A stretch of DNA of 64,000 nucleotides, taken from NCBI GenBank assembly GCA_021397835.1, contig JAJFZO010000747.1, forward strand, positions 7,274,501 to 7,338,500. Reading direction: 5' to 3'. Shown one piece after another: positions 1 to 12,600 of this stretch. How positions within the stretch are numbered: the first letter of the stretch is position 1; the number at the start of each line of letters is the position of its first letter. This stretch comes from Moringa oleifera. Lineage: Eukaryota > Streptophyta > Magnoliopsida > Brassicales > Moringaceae. Made by a program: the position numbers and the translations under genes. Below the pieces are notes generated by a model that ran no database searches, was not told the DNA's origin, and saw only the letters and a list, made by a program, of their open reading frames with translations.

Positions 1-180
1 CTTATGGCCTAGATACCTTACGCAACATGGCCTAGGTCGACTTATGGCCAAGATGGTATTTTATAGCCTAGGTCGTCTTATGGCCTAGATATCTTCTGAC
101 GTATGGCTTGGATATCTTATAGTTTAGGTCGTGTTATGGGCTAAATACCTTGCAACGTGTGGTCTAGGTCTTTTTAACTC
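1..180. repeat. Degenerate tandem repeat with tatggcctaggtcg core
   Basis: The first 180 bases repeat a core close to tatggcctaggtcg or tatggcctagatacct at least eight times, with larger units of roughly 35-55 bases. Copies differ by several substitutions. The array lies beyond the 3' side of the minus-strand gypsy relic, so it may belong to that element's LTR or untranslated region. Its left edge is outside the window. Confidence 0.6.
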
Positions 181-928
181 CTTAGGTTAATTTCTTCCTC
201 CATCTTTTTTCTTTGTAATTAACTTAATCATTTAAAATGGTAAGATAGATTAAAGAGATTACCTTTATACTCATTGATCCCTTGGTAGATTACAAGTTTT
301 ACAAGTAGTACATTTTTAAGTTTTTTACACTCTAGGTCCTTGGTATTTTTCTGTCATCTAAGATCGCTAACTTGTAGATGCCTGTCCCTATAACTTTCTT
401 AACTTGATAGGGGCCTTTCCAATTAGGAGTGAACTTGCGGTCTTTGGGGGCTTTGACATGCTAGCTTTTCACATGATTAAGTCACCTTCTGAAAATGCTT
501 TTTTATTTTTAATTTTTATCTTTCAACTATGATAACGAGCTACCATTTGTCTATAGGCTGTGGCTCTTATACCAGCCAACTCTTTGTGTTCTTCCAGTAA
601 ATCCAGGTTTACTTGTAAATCACTATTATTCTTTTTTTCTTCATAGGCTCGCACTCGTTGCTATATCATCTATATCTCTATTAGTACCACTGCCACTGTT
701 TTGAAGGTTAAAGAGAATGATGTCTCTCTTATAGTGGTCCCATTTTGCTTTTCAAAAGATACTATGTAACCTTCTACCTATCCTCATTTGTTATTTTCTA
801 ACCTTATCTTGAAGGCTAAAAATATAAATATGGTCCTATTAGTGACTTTCACTTGTCTGTTGGCTTACAAGTGTGCGATAGGTATGAATCGTAACCCTAT
901 TTATAATTGCTCGCAATTCATTTTGAAC

Positions 929-1138
929 TTAGTGCCATGAAATTGAGTTCCATTGTCGACAACGATGGCCCTTAGAACCTTGAATCTGTAGATGATTGAC
1001 TTCAAAGTGAAGCCCCATAACAACCTTTGCCTTTATCCACTTGGAGAAATAATCGATCGCCATAACCTTAAATTTCTTTGTCCTGCAGCCATGGGGAATG
1101 ATCCCAACAAATCCATCCGCTATTGAGCGAAGGGCCAT
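929..1138 (-). pseudogene. Integrase fragment of the gypsy element
   Basis: The minus-strand reading contains K-F-x-V-M-A-I-D-Y-F-S-K-W-I-x-A, the signature around the first catalytic Asp of Ty3/gypsy integrases (usually VAVDYFTKWIEA). The reading frame is open for only 69 codons and then drifts, so this is one piece of a broken pol gene. It lies downstream of the RNase H piece, as expected for Ty3/gypsy order. Confidence 0.8.
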
Positions 1139-1820
1139 AAGACGATTGTTGGGTTGATCAACATGGTGGGCACATTAATAAAAAAGGCATGTCTTTGGCA
1201 CTTATCACATTTCTTGACATATCTTTTAATGTTTTATTTTAGTATTAGCCAATAATAGCCCTGTCTCAATATCTTGTACACTAAGAACCTAACCTAATGT
1301 AGGTTTCGTAAATCCCCTTATCAACATCAATAATACATACTCATGCTTGCTTAAAACCATGCATCAAGGAGTAGGAGAGTGAAGAATCGCTTATAAAGCT
1401 TATCCTTGATATTCACAAACTTTAAGGCTTTGGCCCTCAATCTTCTTGCCCCGATTTTATCTTGTGGGTGCTGATTTTCTTTTAGGAATCAATAGTATGG
1501 TATAGTCCAATCTTCAAAAGTTGATAGGGTAAGCGTTGCTCCTTGTCTATGCTTGGAGATTTTAGTATTTCCATCATAGTGCCTTTAACGTGCCCCAGCA
1601 TTTAGAATTGCAAGTTTGGATAGTGCATTTGCTTGTGCATTATCTTTCCTCTAAATTTATTCTACCTAACATTTACGAGAGCTTCCTAAGACTTCATTGA
1701 CCTATTCTAGGTACTTTGTAATTCTTTTCTCCTTGGTCTCGTGTACTCCCAACACCTGCTTTGCTACCAACTAGGAATTACTTTTATTTTAACTTCATGA
1801 ACTTGAATTTCTTTGACCAG

Positions 1821-2048
1821 TCATAATCCAGTTATGAGGGCTTCATACTCAGCTTCATTGTTAGATGTTGGGAAGTCCAACTTAATAGCATATCGATACT
1901 CCACTTCTTTGGGACTTTTCAATAGTATGCCAACTTGACTTCTTATCCTTTTGGTAGCTCTATCAACCCATAGCTTCCATTTAAAATTCTCCACTATCTT
2001 TTTGCTTTTTCTCTTTTTCTTTATCTGTAGCACTTGTTTCTCCTTCAA
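1821..2048 (-). pseudogene. RNase H fragment of the gypsy element
   Basis: The 75-codon minus-strand reading has W-K-L-W-V-D near its start, a G-I-L-L-K-S-P stretch, and ends with FPTSNNEAEYEALITGL, the conserved core of plant gypsy RNase H with its catalytic Glu. The usual VDGSS motif reads VDRAT here, a sign of decay. Confidence 0.8.
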
Positions 2049-2518
2049 GGTTCTTCGTCTCCAAGTCCTTAGGCTCTAGTGGATTGATGAAAGTGCACTC
2101 CACTATAAAATCTATCAAAGCTTGAGCTTTAATGGTTGTTCGTAGCTAATACCCTATATTAAATTCTCCTAACTCTATCGACCACTTTGTCATTCTTCCT
2201 GAAGTTTTCAACTTGCTAAGAACTTGGTGGAGTGGTTTGCTCATGTTGACGATGATAAGATACGCTTGAAAATACAATTGTAGCTTCCTAGCTACTATGA
2301 CCAGGGAAAAAGCTACTTTCTCTAGTTTATGGTACCTTGCAGCACCTTACTGATATAGTGTACCAGCTTTTGGATCCCTTCTTTTACTTTAAATAAAACA
2401 ATATTAACTACACCTTTAGTGATAGATAAGTATAAAGAAGTTCTTTGTATGGTTTTAGCATGGCCAGCAGCAGTAGGTTTTAAAGATAGATCATGAGTTG
2501 CTCGAATGCTTCTGACAC

Positions 2519-2958
2519 CTAGACATAGGGGTGAGCATTCAATGAATTCGATCAGTTTGGTTTAAAAATTTTAAAGACCAAATTAATTGAATTTCTTAAA
2601 AAAATAACCGAAAACCAACCAAATATGAAAAATAACTAATTAAACTGAACTAAAATTTTGTTATCGATTTAATCGATAACCAAATTAATCAAAAATTTAT
2701 TTAAATTTAAATTTTATATTTTTAAAAAATAAACTATTATTAATAAAATTAATTAATTATTAAATTAAAATCGATTTTTCAGTCGATTTGGATTTTAAAA
2801 AAATAATCAAAAATTGACTGAAAAAACGAAAAAAAAAACTCATTTATAATTTGATTTAAAATCAAAAAAATTAAAAACTTAAACCGAATGAACTAAAATC
2901 AATTCGGTTTATCAGTTTTTTCAGTTTTAACCAAATTATGCTCACCCTAACTAGACAT
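2519..2958. mobile_element. hAT-like MITE nested in the gypsy element, with 8-bp target duplication
   Basis: The element is 2527-2950 (424 bp). It begins AGGGGTGAGCAT and ends with the near-exact inverse, ATGCTCACCCTAA. It is flanked on both sides by the identical 8-mer CTAGACAT (2519-2526 and 2951-2958). An 8-bp duplication with GGGGTG-type termini is characteristic of hAT transposons. The interior is very AT-rich, has no coding capacity and repeats short aaccga/tcggtt motifs in both orientations. It sits between the RT and RNase H pieces, so it inserted after the gypsy element. Confidence 0.85.
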
Positions 2959-3031
2959 CCATTAAAAAATTTTTGTCTCTTTAAGTACTTTGAATAAAGG
3001 GAGACTACGCTCTATTGACTTGGACATGAAC

Positions 3032-3325
3032 CTATTTAAGGTCACCAATTTTCCCATTAATTGCTTGACTTTTTTTATCATTCCTTGATGCTTTCATATC
3101 AATGATTACCTTGATCCTTTCTGAGTTAGCTTCGATTCCTCTCTGCATCATCATGAACCTTAAGCACTTTTCTAAAGATACTCTAAGAGCAAACTTATTA
3201 TAGTTTAGCTTCATGTTATACTTTTGCAGTACTTTGAAAGTTTCCTTTAGGTATTTTGTGTGGTCGAGTCTCTTCTTTCTTTTGGTAATGAGATCATTTA
3301 TGTATGTCTTGACATTCCTCCCCAA
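3032..3325 (-). pseudogene. Reverse transcriptase fragment of the gypsy element
   Basis: The 97-codon minus-strand reading contains YINDLITK, where functional elements have YVDDMLVK, then HTKYLKETF, a NMKLN segment, and QRGIEAN-x-E-R-I-K-V-I-I-D-M. These are successive blocks of the RT palm and thumb of Tat/Athila-type elements. The first catalytic Asp of the YxDD box is replaced by Asn, so even this open piece would be inactive. Confidence 0.85.
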
Positions 3326-4149
3326 TTATTGAACAAAATCTCAGTCAATGAGACACTGATAGATGGCTTTTGCATTTTTCAGACCAAATCACTTCACCTT
3401 GTAACAGTAGGAATCCACATTAATATATAAAAGATGTTTTCTCTTCATCTTTAAGATTCATTATGATTTGATTATATCTAAAGTAGTGTCCATGAAGCTT
3501 AGCATCTCGTGGCCCAAGGTGCTATCCACTAGTTAGCTGACTCTTAGTAAGGGGTAGCTATCATTCGGACATGCTTCATTTGAGATCTGTGAAATCTACA
3601 CACATCCTCCATTTCTCGTTAGCCTTTTTGACCATGACAACATTGGCCAGCCACCTCAGGTACCTCATTTGCTTGATGATTCATGCCTATAATAATGCAT
3701 TTACTTCTCCCTTGATCACCCACCAAATGTCTTAAAAAAAAGTCCTTTCCTTTCACGAATGGGTCTGATAGTTGAGTTAGAATTTAGCTTGTGGATGGCT
3801 ACCTTAGGGTTGAACCCCAGATGTCCATTGTTGTCCATGCAAAAACATTAATATTAGCTTTTAAAAAATTTACCAAGTGATCTCATTCTTGCCTCTCGAG
3901 CTTTGTGTCAATCTTGATCACTTAGTTGGGTTCTTTTTCTACTAATGCCTTTTCGAGCTACTCTATTTCCTCGATTAGGGTCGCAAAATTTTCATCTTTG
4001 TGGTCTAGAGTGATTCGGTATGTCAACTGAAGCTTGCCTTTAAGTGACATCAAATAACACTAATGTTTGATCTGGTAATCTTCCTTCACTATCGTTACTC
4101 CACCTGAAGTGGAAAACTTCATCATTAAGTGGTAAAAAGACGTGATGGC

Positions 4150-5750
4150 TAGTAAAGCATTTAAACATGGTCACCCTATTATGGTGTTATACGCAAACGA
4201 TGCTTTTACTACTAGGATACTGATTATCACAGTCTTTTGCATCGATTTTGTTCTCTTGGTGATCTCAAGGTCGTTATTGGAGTGTTGAAGGGTATTAAAC
4301 TTCTTTATTTAATCCTATCCTCTCAAAAGCTTAGTAATATAGAATATTGACTAAACTTATATTATTAACTAAAATACGTTTTATATTTTTATTAGCCATT
4401 CTCATACTGCCTAACAATGAATCTTGGCGTAGAGTGATAACCACCTTCAAGTCCAGGTCAGAAAAATTACAACATTATTTGTTCGAGGTCACTTTTGAAA
4501 TTCATAACACTATTTCCTTTTTCTTGCATATGCCTCATTTCCCAACAAATTTTCTACCTCTAATGTAAGCCCACCCAACGTTATGTTTATATCCAATCCG
4601 CCAGTGATGAGGTTGACATCTTGGATATGTTGGCCATCATCAATTACTTGCATGTTTCACTATTGTCAAATAAGGACTCTTCTCTTTGTTTATCTCTTTG
4701 TTTTCTCCTTTGAGCAGGCCTAGCTCCTTCTTCTGGGTTTATCAACATACCTTGCAAGACGCTTTCTACGTACCAACTCCTCTATTTCTTCCTTTAATTT
4801 TTGGCACTCCTTCATATCGTGCACATGGTCTTAGTGGAAGTGGTAGTATTTGTCTTGGTTTTTTTTTTTTTCTAGGTTCGAATGCATGTGCTTTGGCCAC
4901 CTTACTTGGGAGTCATTCTCTTATTTGCAGGAAGATATGCCTCCTTCAGGCTATGAAGGAGGTGTATTTCCAATTGTCATCGTTACCTCGACAATTTCCT
5001 CACAAGTTTCTTTCTTGGGGCTCCCTATCTTTTTTTTTTCTTCCCCATTCTTGCACGGAAAAATAAGGACTACCTTCATCTCTCTTGCCTTGACTTTTGC
5101 AACATTCAGCATTTGTTATTGTATTTCAACCCTTCTCTTGTTTTCCTCATCCTCGTTGATGTATTTCTCCACTTTCAGCAACAATTGCTCCAGATTCTTT
5201 GGTGTTTTTCTACTGAACGCATTATGGAATGACAAGTGAGATCATACCAATTGATCCAAAGCTTTTACCTCTAAAGAGGCAACAGTAAATCTCTTTATAT
5301 AATCTCATAGTAGCTCCCCTAGTTGCTGTCTAACTTATAACAGAGTGGTCGTCGCTTGTGATAATAATAGCTATCCAAAGATATCAAACTAGTTAATGAA
5401 ATTAAGGGTAAGTTACACTATTGCCTAGCTGCCTTTACTAAGAAAACTAGAAATGCTTTGCACTTCGTGGCATCTGACAACCCGTGAAGGTTCGCAATTA
5501 TCATAAACTGTTCAATGTGGTCCCATAGGTCAAGGCCATCGAAATAGTCTATTTAGAGTGGCTTAAACTTGGACGATACAAGTTTGATAAGAATCTCAGC
5601 TACCAATGGACATCCCGTCGCCTGTTGGTATTCTACATCATAAAGGTCATTTCTTTGCATCTAGTTGTTCATAAGGAATTGGATTTCCTTTTTTAGTTCA
5701 GCTATTTCTTCCTTTCTTAGGTGTTGGGATGTATAAGAGCATTTATTGAC
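4150..5750 (-). pseudogene. Gag and protease remnant of the gypsy element
   Basis: Conceptual minus-strand translation across stops shows gag-like wording (a D-P-x-x-H-x-x-F type segment near 5510 and an E-K-Y-I-N-x-E-E segment near 5150), followed at about 4300-4150 by protease/RT-linker-like wording. No frame stays open for long. The plus-strand open frames in this interval are shadows of this relic. Confidence 0.6.
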
Positions 5751-6300
5751 CACTTTTTTTTTTCTTTTAGCTTGTTTGGTAGCCTCCTCCGCATCCTCAT
5801 CCTTGTCGTCGACATAGCAATGGTCTTATGCTACCTTATCAACGGCTTCATGTGGCACTTGAGAATGGTTGTCCAATGAATCGATGGTTGAAAGTGATGT
5901 TGCCCTCCTTGCGATATTTTTTTGGTGCATCAAGATTTAATATATTGGTTATTTGGTCCATACGTTGACTAAGGGCCACTAACGCATTGGTTTAAGGAAG
6001 TGTTTAGTGGCGGTTGGATGGACCCATGAATAGGAATGTTGGGAATGTAGGGACATAAACGTAGGGTAATGTCATAGGCATTTGTAGGGTCGTTTAGGAA
6101 AACGTTTCCACCAAGGTCACAACCAATGAAAGAGGTACATGGGAGGGGATGTCGGCATATAAAGTTGTTGATGTCATCATTGCAACATGTGGTAGGTGCA
6201 ATACTTTGGTGACTGTGGCCATGAGCGATGGCAAGAAGGCAGGAGGACATTAAGGTTAGTCACACCACGATTGGTGGGAAGGCAAGTTGATTAACTCGTG

Positions 6301-7057
6301 TAGTTGGCAGGTTGGTTAAAGCGAAATGGAGATCTTGTTTGTTAGCTACTTGGCTTATTGACCGTGTTTTAAGAGGCATGTGTTGATTGGAATATCAAAA
6401 GCGATTGGTAAAAATCGATAATTTTCATCGTAGATTTTCACATATGACGTCAAATGATGCTATCTAAAAATATCAAGTAGCTGGATGTATATCATGGAGG
6501 CGATACTCTCGGTAAATGATCGATTGATGGTTTGTTAAGGAATCTGTAAGACAAAAACATAATCAGGGGGCATCGCAAAGCGAATACTGTGTTCTCCAAT
6601 GATAAAGTCAGAATCAGATTTGACTATATTTTGATTAAGAAATGAATAGCCTATCAAAAACATACTTGTGATTCGATTAATGTAATTGTTCAAAAAATAC
6701 ACTTGTCATTTCATAACGAATATGACTACTTGGTAGATGAAATGCCAATTTACCTTTAGGTTGATCTTTTGCTTTTCCGGTACCTTCGGTTTGCCGGTCT
6801 TCACTTGTGACAATTTTACATTGGTCCTATCAACCAATACCTTACTATGTCCGGTGTCGATCCACTTACTTCTTTTACTATGTTCACTCAATTTATTATT
6901 TGGTATGATTTTATATCTAAACAAGGTTAAGCGGATTGTATAATTATATACTTATCCTAAGATTAAAACAAATATGACCTTATGATGAAGGCATTAATGG
7001 AATATAATACAAGCTACATTTACATATTTCCTGGTCATTGATTTATTTGTCTTTCAG
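6301..7057. other. Stretch between the gypsy relic and the putative terminal exon
   Basis: This probably holds the leader or 5' LTR of the minus-strand gypsy element, followed by the end of an intron. No LTR partner was found. A 72-codon minus-strand frame at 6706-6924 has weak resemblance to retroelement wording (SKRSKWIDT) but too little to call. A pyrimidine-rich tract ending in ctttcag leads into the exon at 7058. Confidence 0.3.
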
Positions 7058-7140
7058 CGTCACAAGATTCTTACGGTGGTTATGCTGGTCGGAAACATGC
7101 TGCAAGGTCTCTTCCTGCTTTTGTTGCAAAGAGCACATAG
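7058..7140 (+). CDS. Possible last coding exon of an unidentified plus-strand gene
   Basis: A good 3' splice site (tttatttgtctttcag) is followed by 83 bases open to a TAG stop. With two bases completing a split codon they encode about 26 residues: SQDSYGGYAGRKHA, then a short tail ending AFVAKST. The base composition is clearly richer than the repeats on the left, and the following 1.5 kb looks like untranslated transcript rather than transposon. If real, the rest of the gene lies left of the window and its last intron, more than 7 kb long, contains the gypsy element. The protein family was not recognised. The whole call rests on one splice site and a short open frame. Confidence 0.4.
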
Positions 7141-9420
7141 TCGGTAACCAATTTTACTTTGGTAAGGACATGAAGTCTTGGCACCGGTGTTTGTAACTGT
7201 TGAGGTACTTCGATTTTCTGCATCAGAAGATTATAGAAAACCTGTTGTCAAATTAGGTACTTAAATTTCAAAAGGGTCGACTGCGCAACTTGTATTGGAA
7301 GAGAGATGAATGTGCATCCTGCTTGGACAAGACTGTGCTATCAGAACATAAAGCTGTAAAAACCCAGCGGGTTCTGTAGATTGCAGCCTTGAAATACTGT
7401 AAGCTTTTTTCTGGGACAGACAAGCATCTTGCCGTCCTTTATTCTTGGTATGAAGTGGAAAATCCTTTGGCAGTATTCCCTCTACTGTCTGTGTTCAAAT
7501 CTGAGGGATTCACTCACCAGCCTGTACAACTTCTTCTAACCAATCACTGCTGCACCATGACCGATTGCTTTCATTTCGGAAGATGAGATATTTGAATGGT
7601 TTCTCTTTCCCCCATAAATCATCCTCATTTCATTACTTTAAGCCCATGTTAGGAGCTACTTTTCTTGGTTGAAAATTTTATTCAACTGTTGGACTTTGGA
7701 TTGTCATGTTCATTGAAACTATTCTGTAAATGTAGCTGGATGGATGCTTCACCATATACATCCTTATTAAATGTTGGTCTGGCTGTAGGGTCAGTGAAGT
7801 ATACCAAGTTTATGATGCACCAATGATGATAGTTTTAAGACGACACCTTGTGTGTGAAATGTCTGATGCTTTTCCCTAAGCTTTTCCTTAAGCTTTGACA
7901 TCAGGAGCTAACCTGAACCACCTCTGTCTGCACATGGAAGCAGCTCGATATGAAGAGTCTTAATTTCATACTAAAAGTTTCTGGTATGCAGATGACTGCT
8001 TTGCACATTTAGATTTGCTCAACAACCTCATTGTGAGATCCAACCCTTTGCTTCCTTTGTGGTCTTCATATTGGAGTCATATGGCAAGTAATTCAAAAGT
8101 TTTGAGCCCTTCTGTGCATATATTGTTATCTATTTTTGCTTGAATCAAAGTGCTCTTTTCTTGATTGGCTATTGCCATAAACCTCCTATGTCATTCATTT
8201 CGTCGTAAGCTACAGAACTTTGCATTATTACACGATCAGGCAGAATATTTTGGGAGAACTACAACACACAAGTTAGGGACGTTCAAGGCTAAAGAACAAT
8301 CGACCATTGAAGTGTCAATTTTTCCAGAAATTGATCAAGATTTGAAGAGATAGTACTTGAAGTTAACAGCAAGAACAACATGGGATTATGTAAAAATGTT
8401 ACAGAGTATACATGGAAAACTTTTAAAGAAATTTTAGCGAATGCCTGTATGTTAATGGTTTTAGCAGCTCGATGAAAGACTCGTGAAAGCAGGGGATTGA
8501 TTCAATGACTTATTCATGCAAAATTTTGTGTGAAAAGGGGCTCAGGTAGGGTGGTAGCTTTCAAAGCCTTTCTTTGTGCTTAAAGGTTTCAACCATCTTT
8601 GCTCTTTATTTTCTGCAACTCCTGTTATTTTCACCAAATGAAAGTCATGGAAAATAAAACTTTTTGCATAATTATAGGACTAAATCGTTGTACTAACTTT
8701 GCACATAAGCTGCGGTGAAACAGGGTATGCAGCTTATAGCAAGATACCAAAACATGGGTTATTTATCACAAACCTGGATCAAATTAGCTCTATGCATGAT
8801 CAACACTAAAAGCAAATGAAGACTCAAACTCTCTTATCTATCAAGCATGTATAATAACCTAGGCAATAAAATAAGCAGCAAATAACTCTTGAATTTGATG
8901 TATATTTTTTCAATAAACTAAATGGCTGCACTCAAGTTCAATAACATGATGAAAATGTGAAGTAAACTCACCATGTCAGCCAAAAATGAACGTATACAGT
9001 TGCTGTGGAATGATATTAAATTATAAGCATGTTAGTTGAGAAGAAAAACAAAAAACACTGATTAAAGAAAAGGTTTGCTGTGTTGAGAAATGAACTTTGG
9101 AAGAAAGTGAGCCTTTCTGGGTACTATAAAGAAATACAGAATCCAAAAGAACACTTAGTCTCTGCACACTAAACAAAGCCATCCAGTAGAATTGTTCATA
9201 CAAAGGAACTGCCTCTCTTTCCTTGTCTCTCTTAAAACAAAACACAAAAGAAAAAGAATTAAAAAAAAAAAAAAACTGTGGTAAGATATGTTCAAGGAAG
9301 AATGAACAAGAGATGAATCATAATTCTACCATTAAAATTGATTACCCAACGAAATGACAACAAATTTTTTCATTACTATACTGTTGTTAGTCACTGAATA
9401 TAAATTAGGTCAGAGAAAAA
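7141..9420. other. Non-coding stretch between two convergent genes, probable 3' UTR
   Basis: There is no convincing coding frame. The part from 7141 to roughly 8660 has the mixed composition of transcribed untranslated sequence and includes an aaaataaaa stretch near 8650 that could serve as a polyadenylation signal for the exon at 7058. The remainder is AT-rich and lies downstream of the minus-strand Omp85 gene. Short frames such as 8165-8353 and 9021-9245 show no family motif. Confidence 0.4.
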
Positions 9421-9607
9421 CTTGATCGCATGCAGCTTCATCTTATTTTTCCAGTGAACCTGCAAATCTGTCAGTAATGGTGGTAGATGCTTCTTTTGAC
9501 ACAGGATTCTGTACTAGCATCACATTTGCCCCAATTATTTCTTAAAAATAATCACCTTCTCACAGTAGATGAGATGCGGAACACTGCCTCTTTTGTGCTT
9601 GAAACGT

Positions 9608-12600
9608 TCATGAAGCCAGATTGGTGACGCCAAAGTAGACAGTTTTTTGTTGAAATGCATTGATGGCATAATCAACCTGAAAGTGACCAACTGGCGACTT
9701 AAACCGAAGGCCATATCCAAATCCAGCTCCAGACCCCGGTTTACCTTGTCTCAGTGCTGGATTTCCTGAATTTTCCAAGCCACATCATAACTAGAAATTA
9801 TCTTTAGAAGTGCAAAGCAATGGAGGTCTATCCAGAATATTATTGTAGAAGCAAATAAGGCATCCATGTAAAAGCAATCGAGTTAAGATGCAACAAGCAG
9901 ATTATCCATGAAATTCCAGTGGGTAAATGACGGGTCACCCAGACTAAGAAGTGAGTCCATCACTAAGCTATCAAAAGTATATGGTTAAGACTCTATAACG
10001 CTTCAACAATCATGATTGAATTCACATCTTGTTCGTTATAACTTTATGGAGCCTGACAGGCTTCTATTAGTGCAGAAATCAATGAATGATGCCATGACAC
10101 AGTCGAGAATGAAAAGGGTGATAACAGTCTGTCAAAACAGGTGCATACTGTATCTCCTCCCCTTAGCTTTTTCTTGCCAGAGAAAGGGTATTTTTAACAA
10201 GGTACCATACCAGCAGAAGACATGTTAGTGAGAAAAATTAACTGTATCTTGAGTGCTTTAAGAAGGTGAAGTTGCTATTGGGTTTGTGGGACTTCAAGAA
10301 ATCACTTCTTAGTTGTTACAAGTACTTCACCATGTGTTAGGTTGAAACTTAATTAAGACAAATAGTAATTTTGAGCATTCCAGTCTTGCGTTGCTTCATA
10401 AAAAATAAATAAATAAAAGAAAAAGTTAGTTTACCACCCTCACAAATACTTGTAAGTAAAATATGCCCTTTTATGCTGTTCCTATTCAAGAAACAATTCT
10501 TTTTGAATTTTTTATATAAAACTTGTTCAACAAATTTATCATACACTATAAGAAATCTTCAAATGTTGCATTAAAACTTTTGTATAAGTTCATTAGACAC
10601 TATAAGAACTCTTCAACAGGAACACATTTTTACGACTAAGTAACAACAATTTTACGTGGATCTCATGGATTTAGGAAAAGAGATAATGGGTGATTCACTC
10701 AAAAAAAAATTTTTGAATTATAGATAAAAACCAAATACATTTCATCATAAGCCAATTAAAAATTAAAGGGGTTCTCTGAAAGCCCAAGTCCTAGAACAAA
10801 TTCATCAATTTAAGTGGATTGCATTGCAGGAAAACTATAAAAAAGACTTTGAGATTTCAAAATACCCTCGCTGTGCAGGTATTTAAAGTCAAATTTAAGT
10901 GACCAACCAATCTATTTACCTGTAAATATTGGAAATGATGGTTTAATTAAACAAGACAAAGACCACATAAGCACAAAAAGAAGATGCAACAGAAAATAAC
11001 ATTTTACGAAAATCTAATTTGTAAGGCAGGAGGATTTACTCCTTCAAGCTCAAGGAAGTGCAAGAATTTTTTGTCAGGCTAAGCAAGCCTAACAAGCAAT
11101 CTGAAGTTTCTGACATTGAAGTTGAAAAATCGAACCATGTTAACCTCATCTTAATAAGCTAATCATTAGTCAGAGGATTATGCATATCGAGTGCACACCA
11201 AAAAGAGTAGCAAAACTCCGTACTCATATTCAGTGTTATGATCAGTCACATTTGTTCAATACAAAACATTTCAAACTAAATTTTGCAGGAGATTACTAAG
11301 ATTAGCTTAAATTGCTTTTTCAAGCCGAGAGGCACTGCAGTAGTACGTTTTATTTCACTGCCTATGTTCCACAATCAATCAAGATACATACTTTTGATTG
11401 ACATGCATCTTCATGAAGGCTTCCAAGGAAAATACTTTAAAGAAATTGGAAAAAAAAAAAAAAAGGGGGACTAATTGGAAGCTCTCTTAACCTCAATAGA
11501 TTGGTTAGGTCCAATCCAACAGCCATTATATAGAAAGGGAATCATTTTGTAGGGACCCAACTTCACTTGTGAGTTGTGACAATTAAAAATCTTTTCTTAC
11601 TTGATATGTAATATTGCTGAGGGCATATGTGACAAATTGGGAGAGTAGATCCACATTAAGAAGGAATAGTATGATTCTTTTTTTATCAGAAAACAAGAAG
11701 GAATAGTATGATTGGAATCCCACATGCCATAAGAAAGGATTGTGCCAGTGAATTCTAAATTAAAAGCAAATCTCACAGGAGATGAAAGTTGTTGTTTATA
11801 GATAGAGGTATGCTTAATGGACTTGATGGCTTTTGCACAACTGAAAAGGGCACTTATCCAGATGAGTGGAGAATAGAAGATTTTAAGAAGCAAAAGTGCT
11901 TCAGGCAAGTGAAAGACCTTTGACTGAAAAGTTATAGTCAATTAGACCATAAAACTAGGATAAAATATAAAGGAGATTTCTTCCCAAGGTAAACATAGCT
12001 TGTTTTTGGGGTGAGACCAATTTTAACATCATACTGTGACCACAAACCTACCACATGGAACCCAACCTCACATTATGAAAGGGGCCCATCAAATTCGATA
12101 AAAGACCAAACGTTCAACAAAAGCAGATATGACTTTTAACTGATTAGAAGCTGCTCACCTATTTATTTCAATTTGAAAATGATAAACATTACCACTCATG
12201 TTAAAAGAAGGAAACAGCCATATCAATGCAACATACAAATAAATTAGAAGTGCAAAAAGCACATATCACATGTAATGACTTGCGTAAGAGGAAAGTGAAA
12301 AAATGGAACTTACCAGGTACAAGACGACCAGAACCCAAGTCAGTTCCACAGTCCAAGAAAATAGCACCTTCCATCATCTTGCTCTGGATACAGTAAAAAC
12401 GGCTTTGAGGTTGGTTTATGGCAGGCCATTGCAAAGAAACATCATAAAGAAATTCTTAGGATACCCTGCCTCCAAAATAATAATAAAGCCAAGCCACATA
12501 CCAAAGCAAATGTCAACTCAGTATTAGCAATCAGACATGACCTCCCAGATCCAACAGCACCCTCACCATACCCTCGCACGGTACCTAAACCCCCAATTGC

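Larger units (their letters stand above)
200..6300 (-). mobile_element. Degenerate Ty3/gypsy retrotransposon (Tat/Athila-like), internal region
   Basis: Read on the minus strand, this region keeps the order gag, protease, reverse transcriptase, RNase H, integrase. Gag-like sequence lies at about 5750-4550 and protease/RT start at about 4540-3500. An RT piece at 3032-3325 has the YINDL motif (normally YVDDM) followed by H-x-ETF-x-VL and NMKLN. RNase H at 1821-2048 has SNNEAEYEALI, and an integrase piece at 929-1138 has AIDYFSKW. Many stops and frameshifts break every domain, so it cannot make a working protein. The RT and RNase H wording fits the non-chromodomain Tat/Athila branch. No LTR pair was identified; the 5' LTR should lie above 6300 and the 3' LTR at or beyond the left edge. 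A MITE splits it at 2527-2950. Confidence 0.85.

Noticed and set aside
6706..6924. Minus-strand frame with SKRSKWIDT, reminiscent of Copia RNase H text
   Set aside because: Only a few residues match and the following sequence does not continue the domain.
8165..8353. 62-codon plus-strand frame
   Set aside because: Lies in probable 3' UTR, has no motif and no coding-like continuation.
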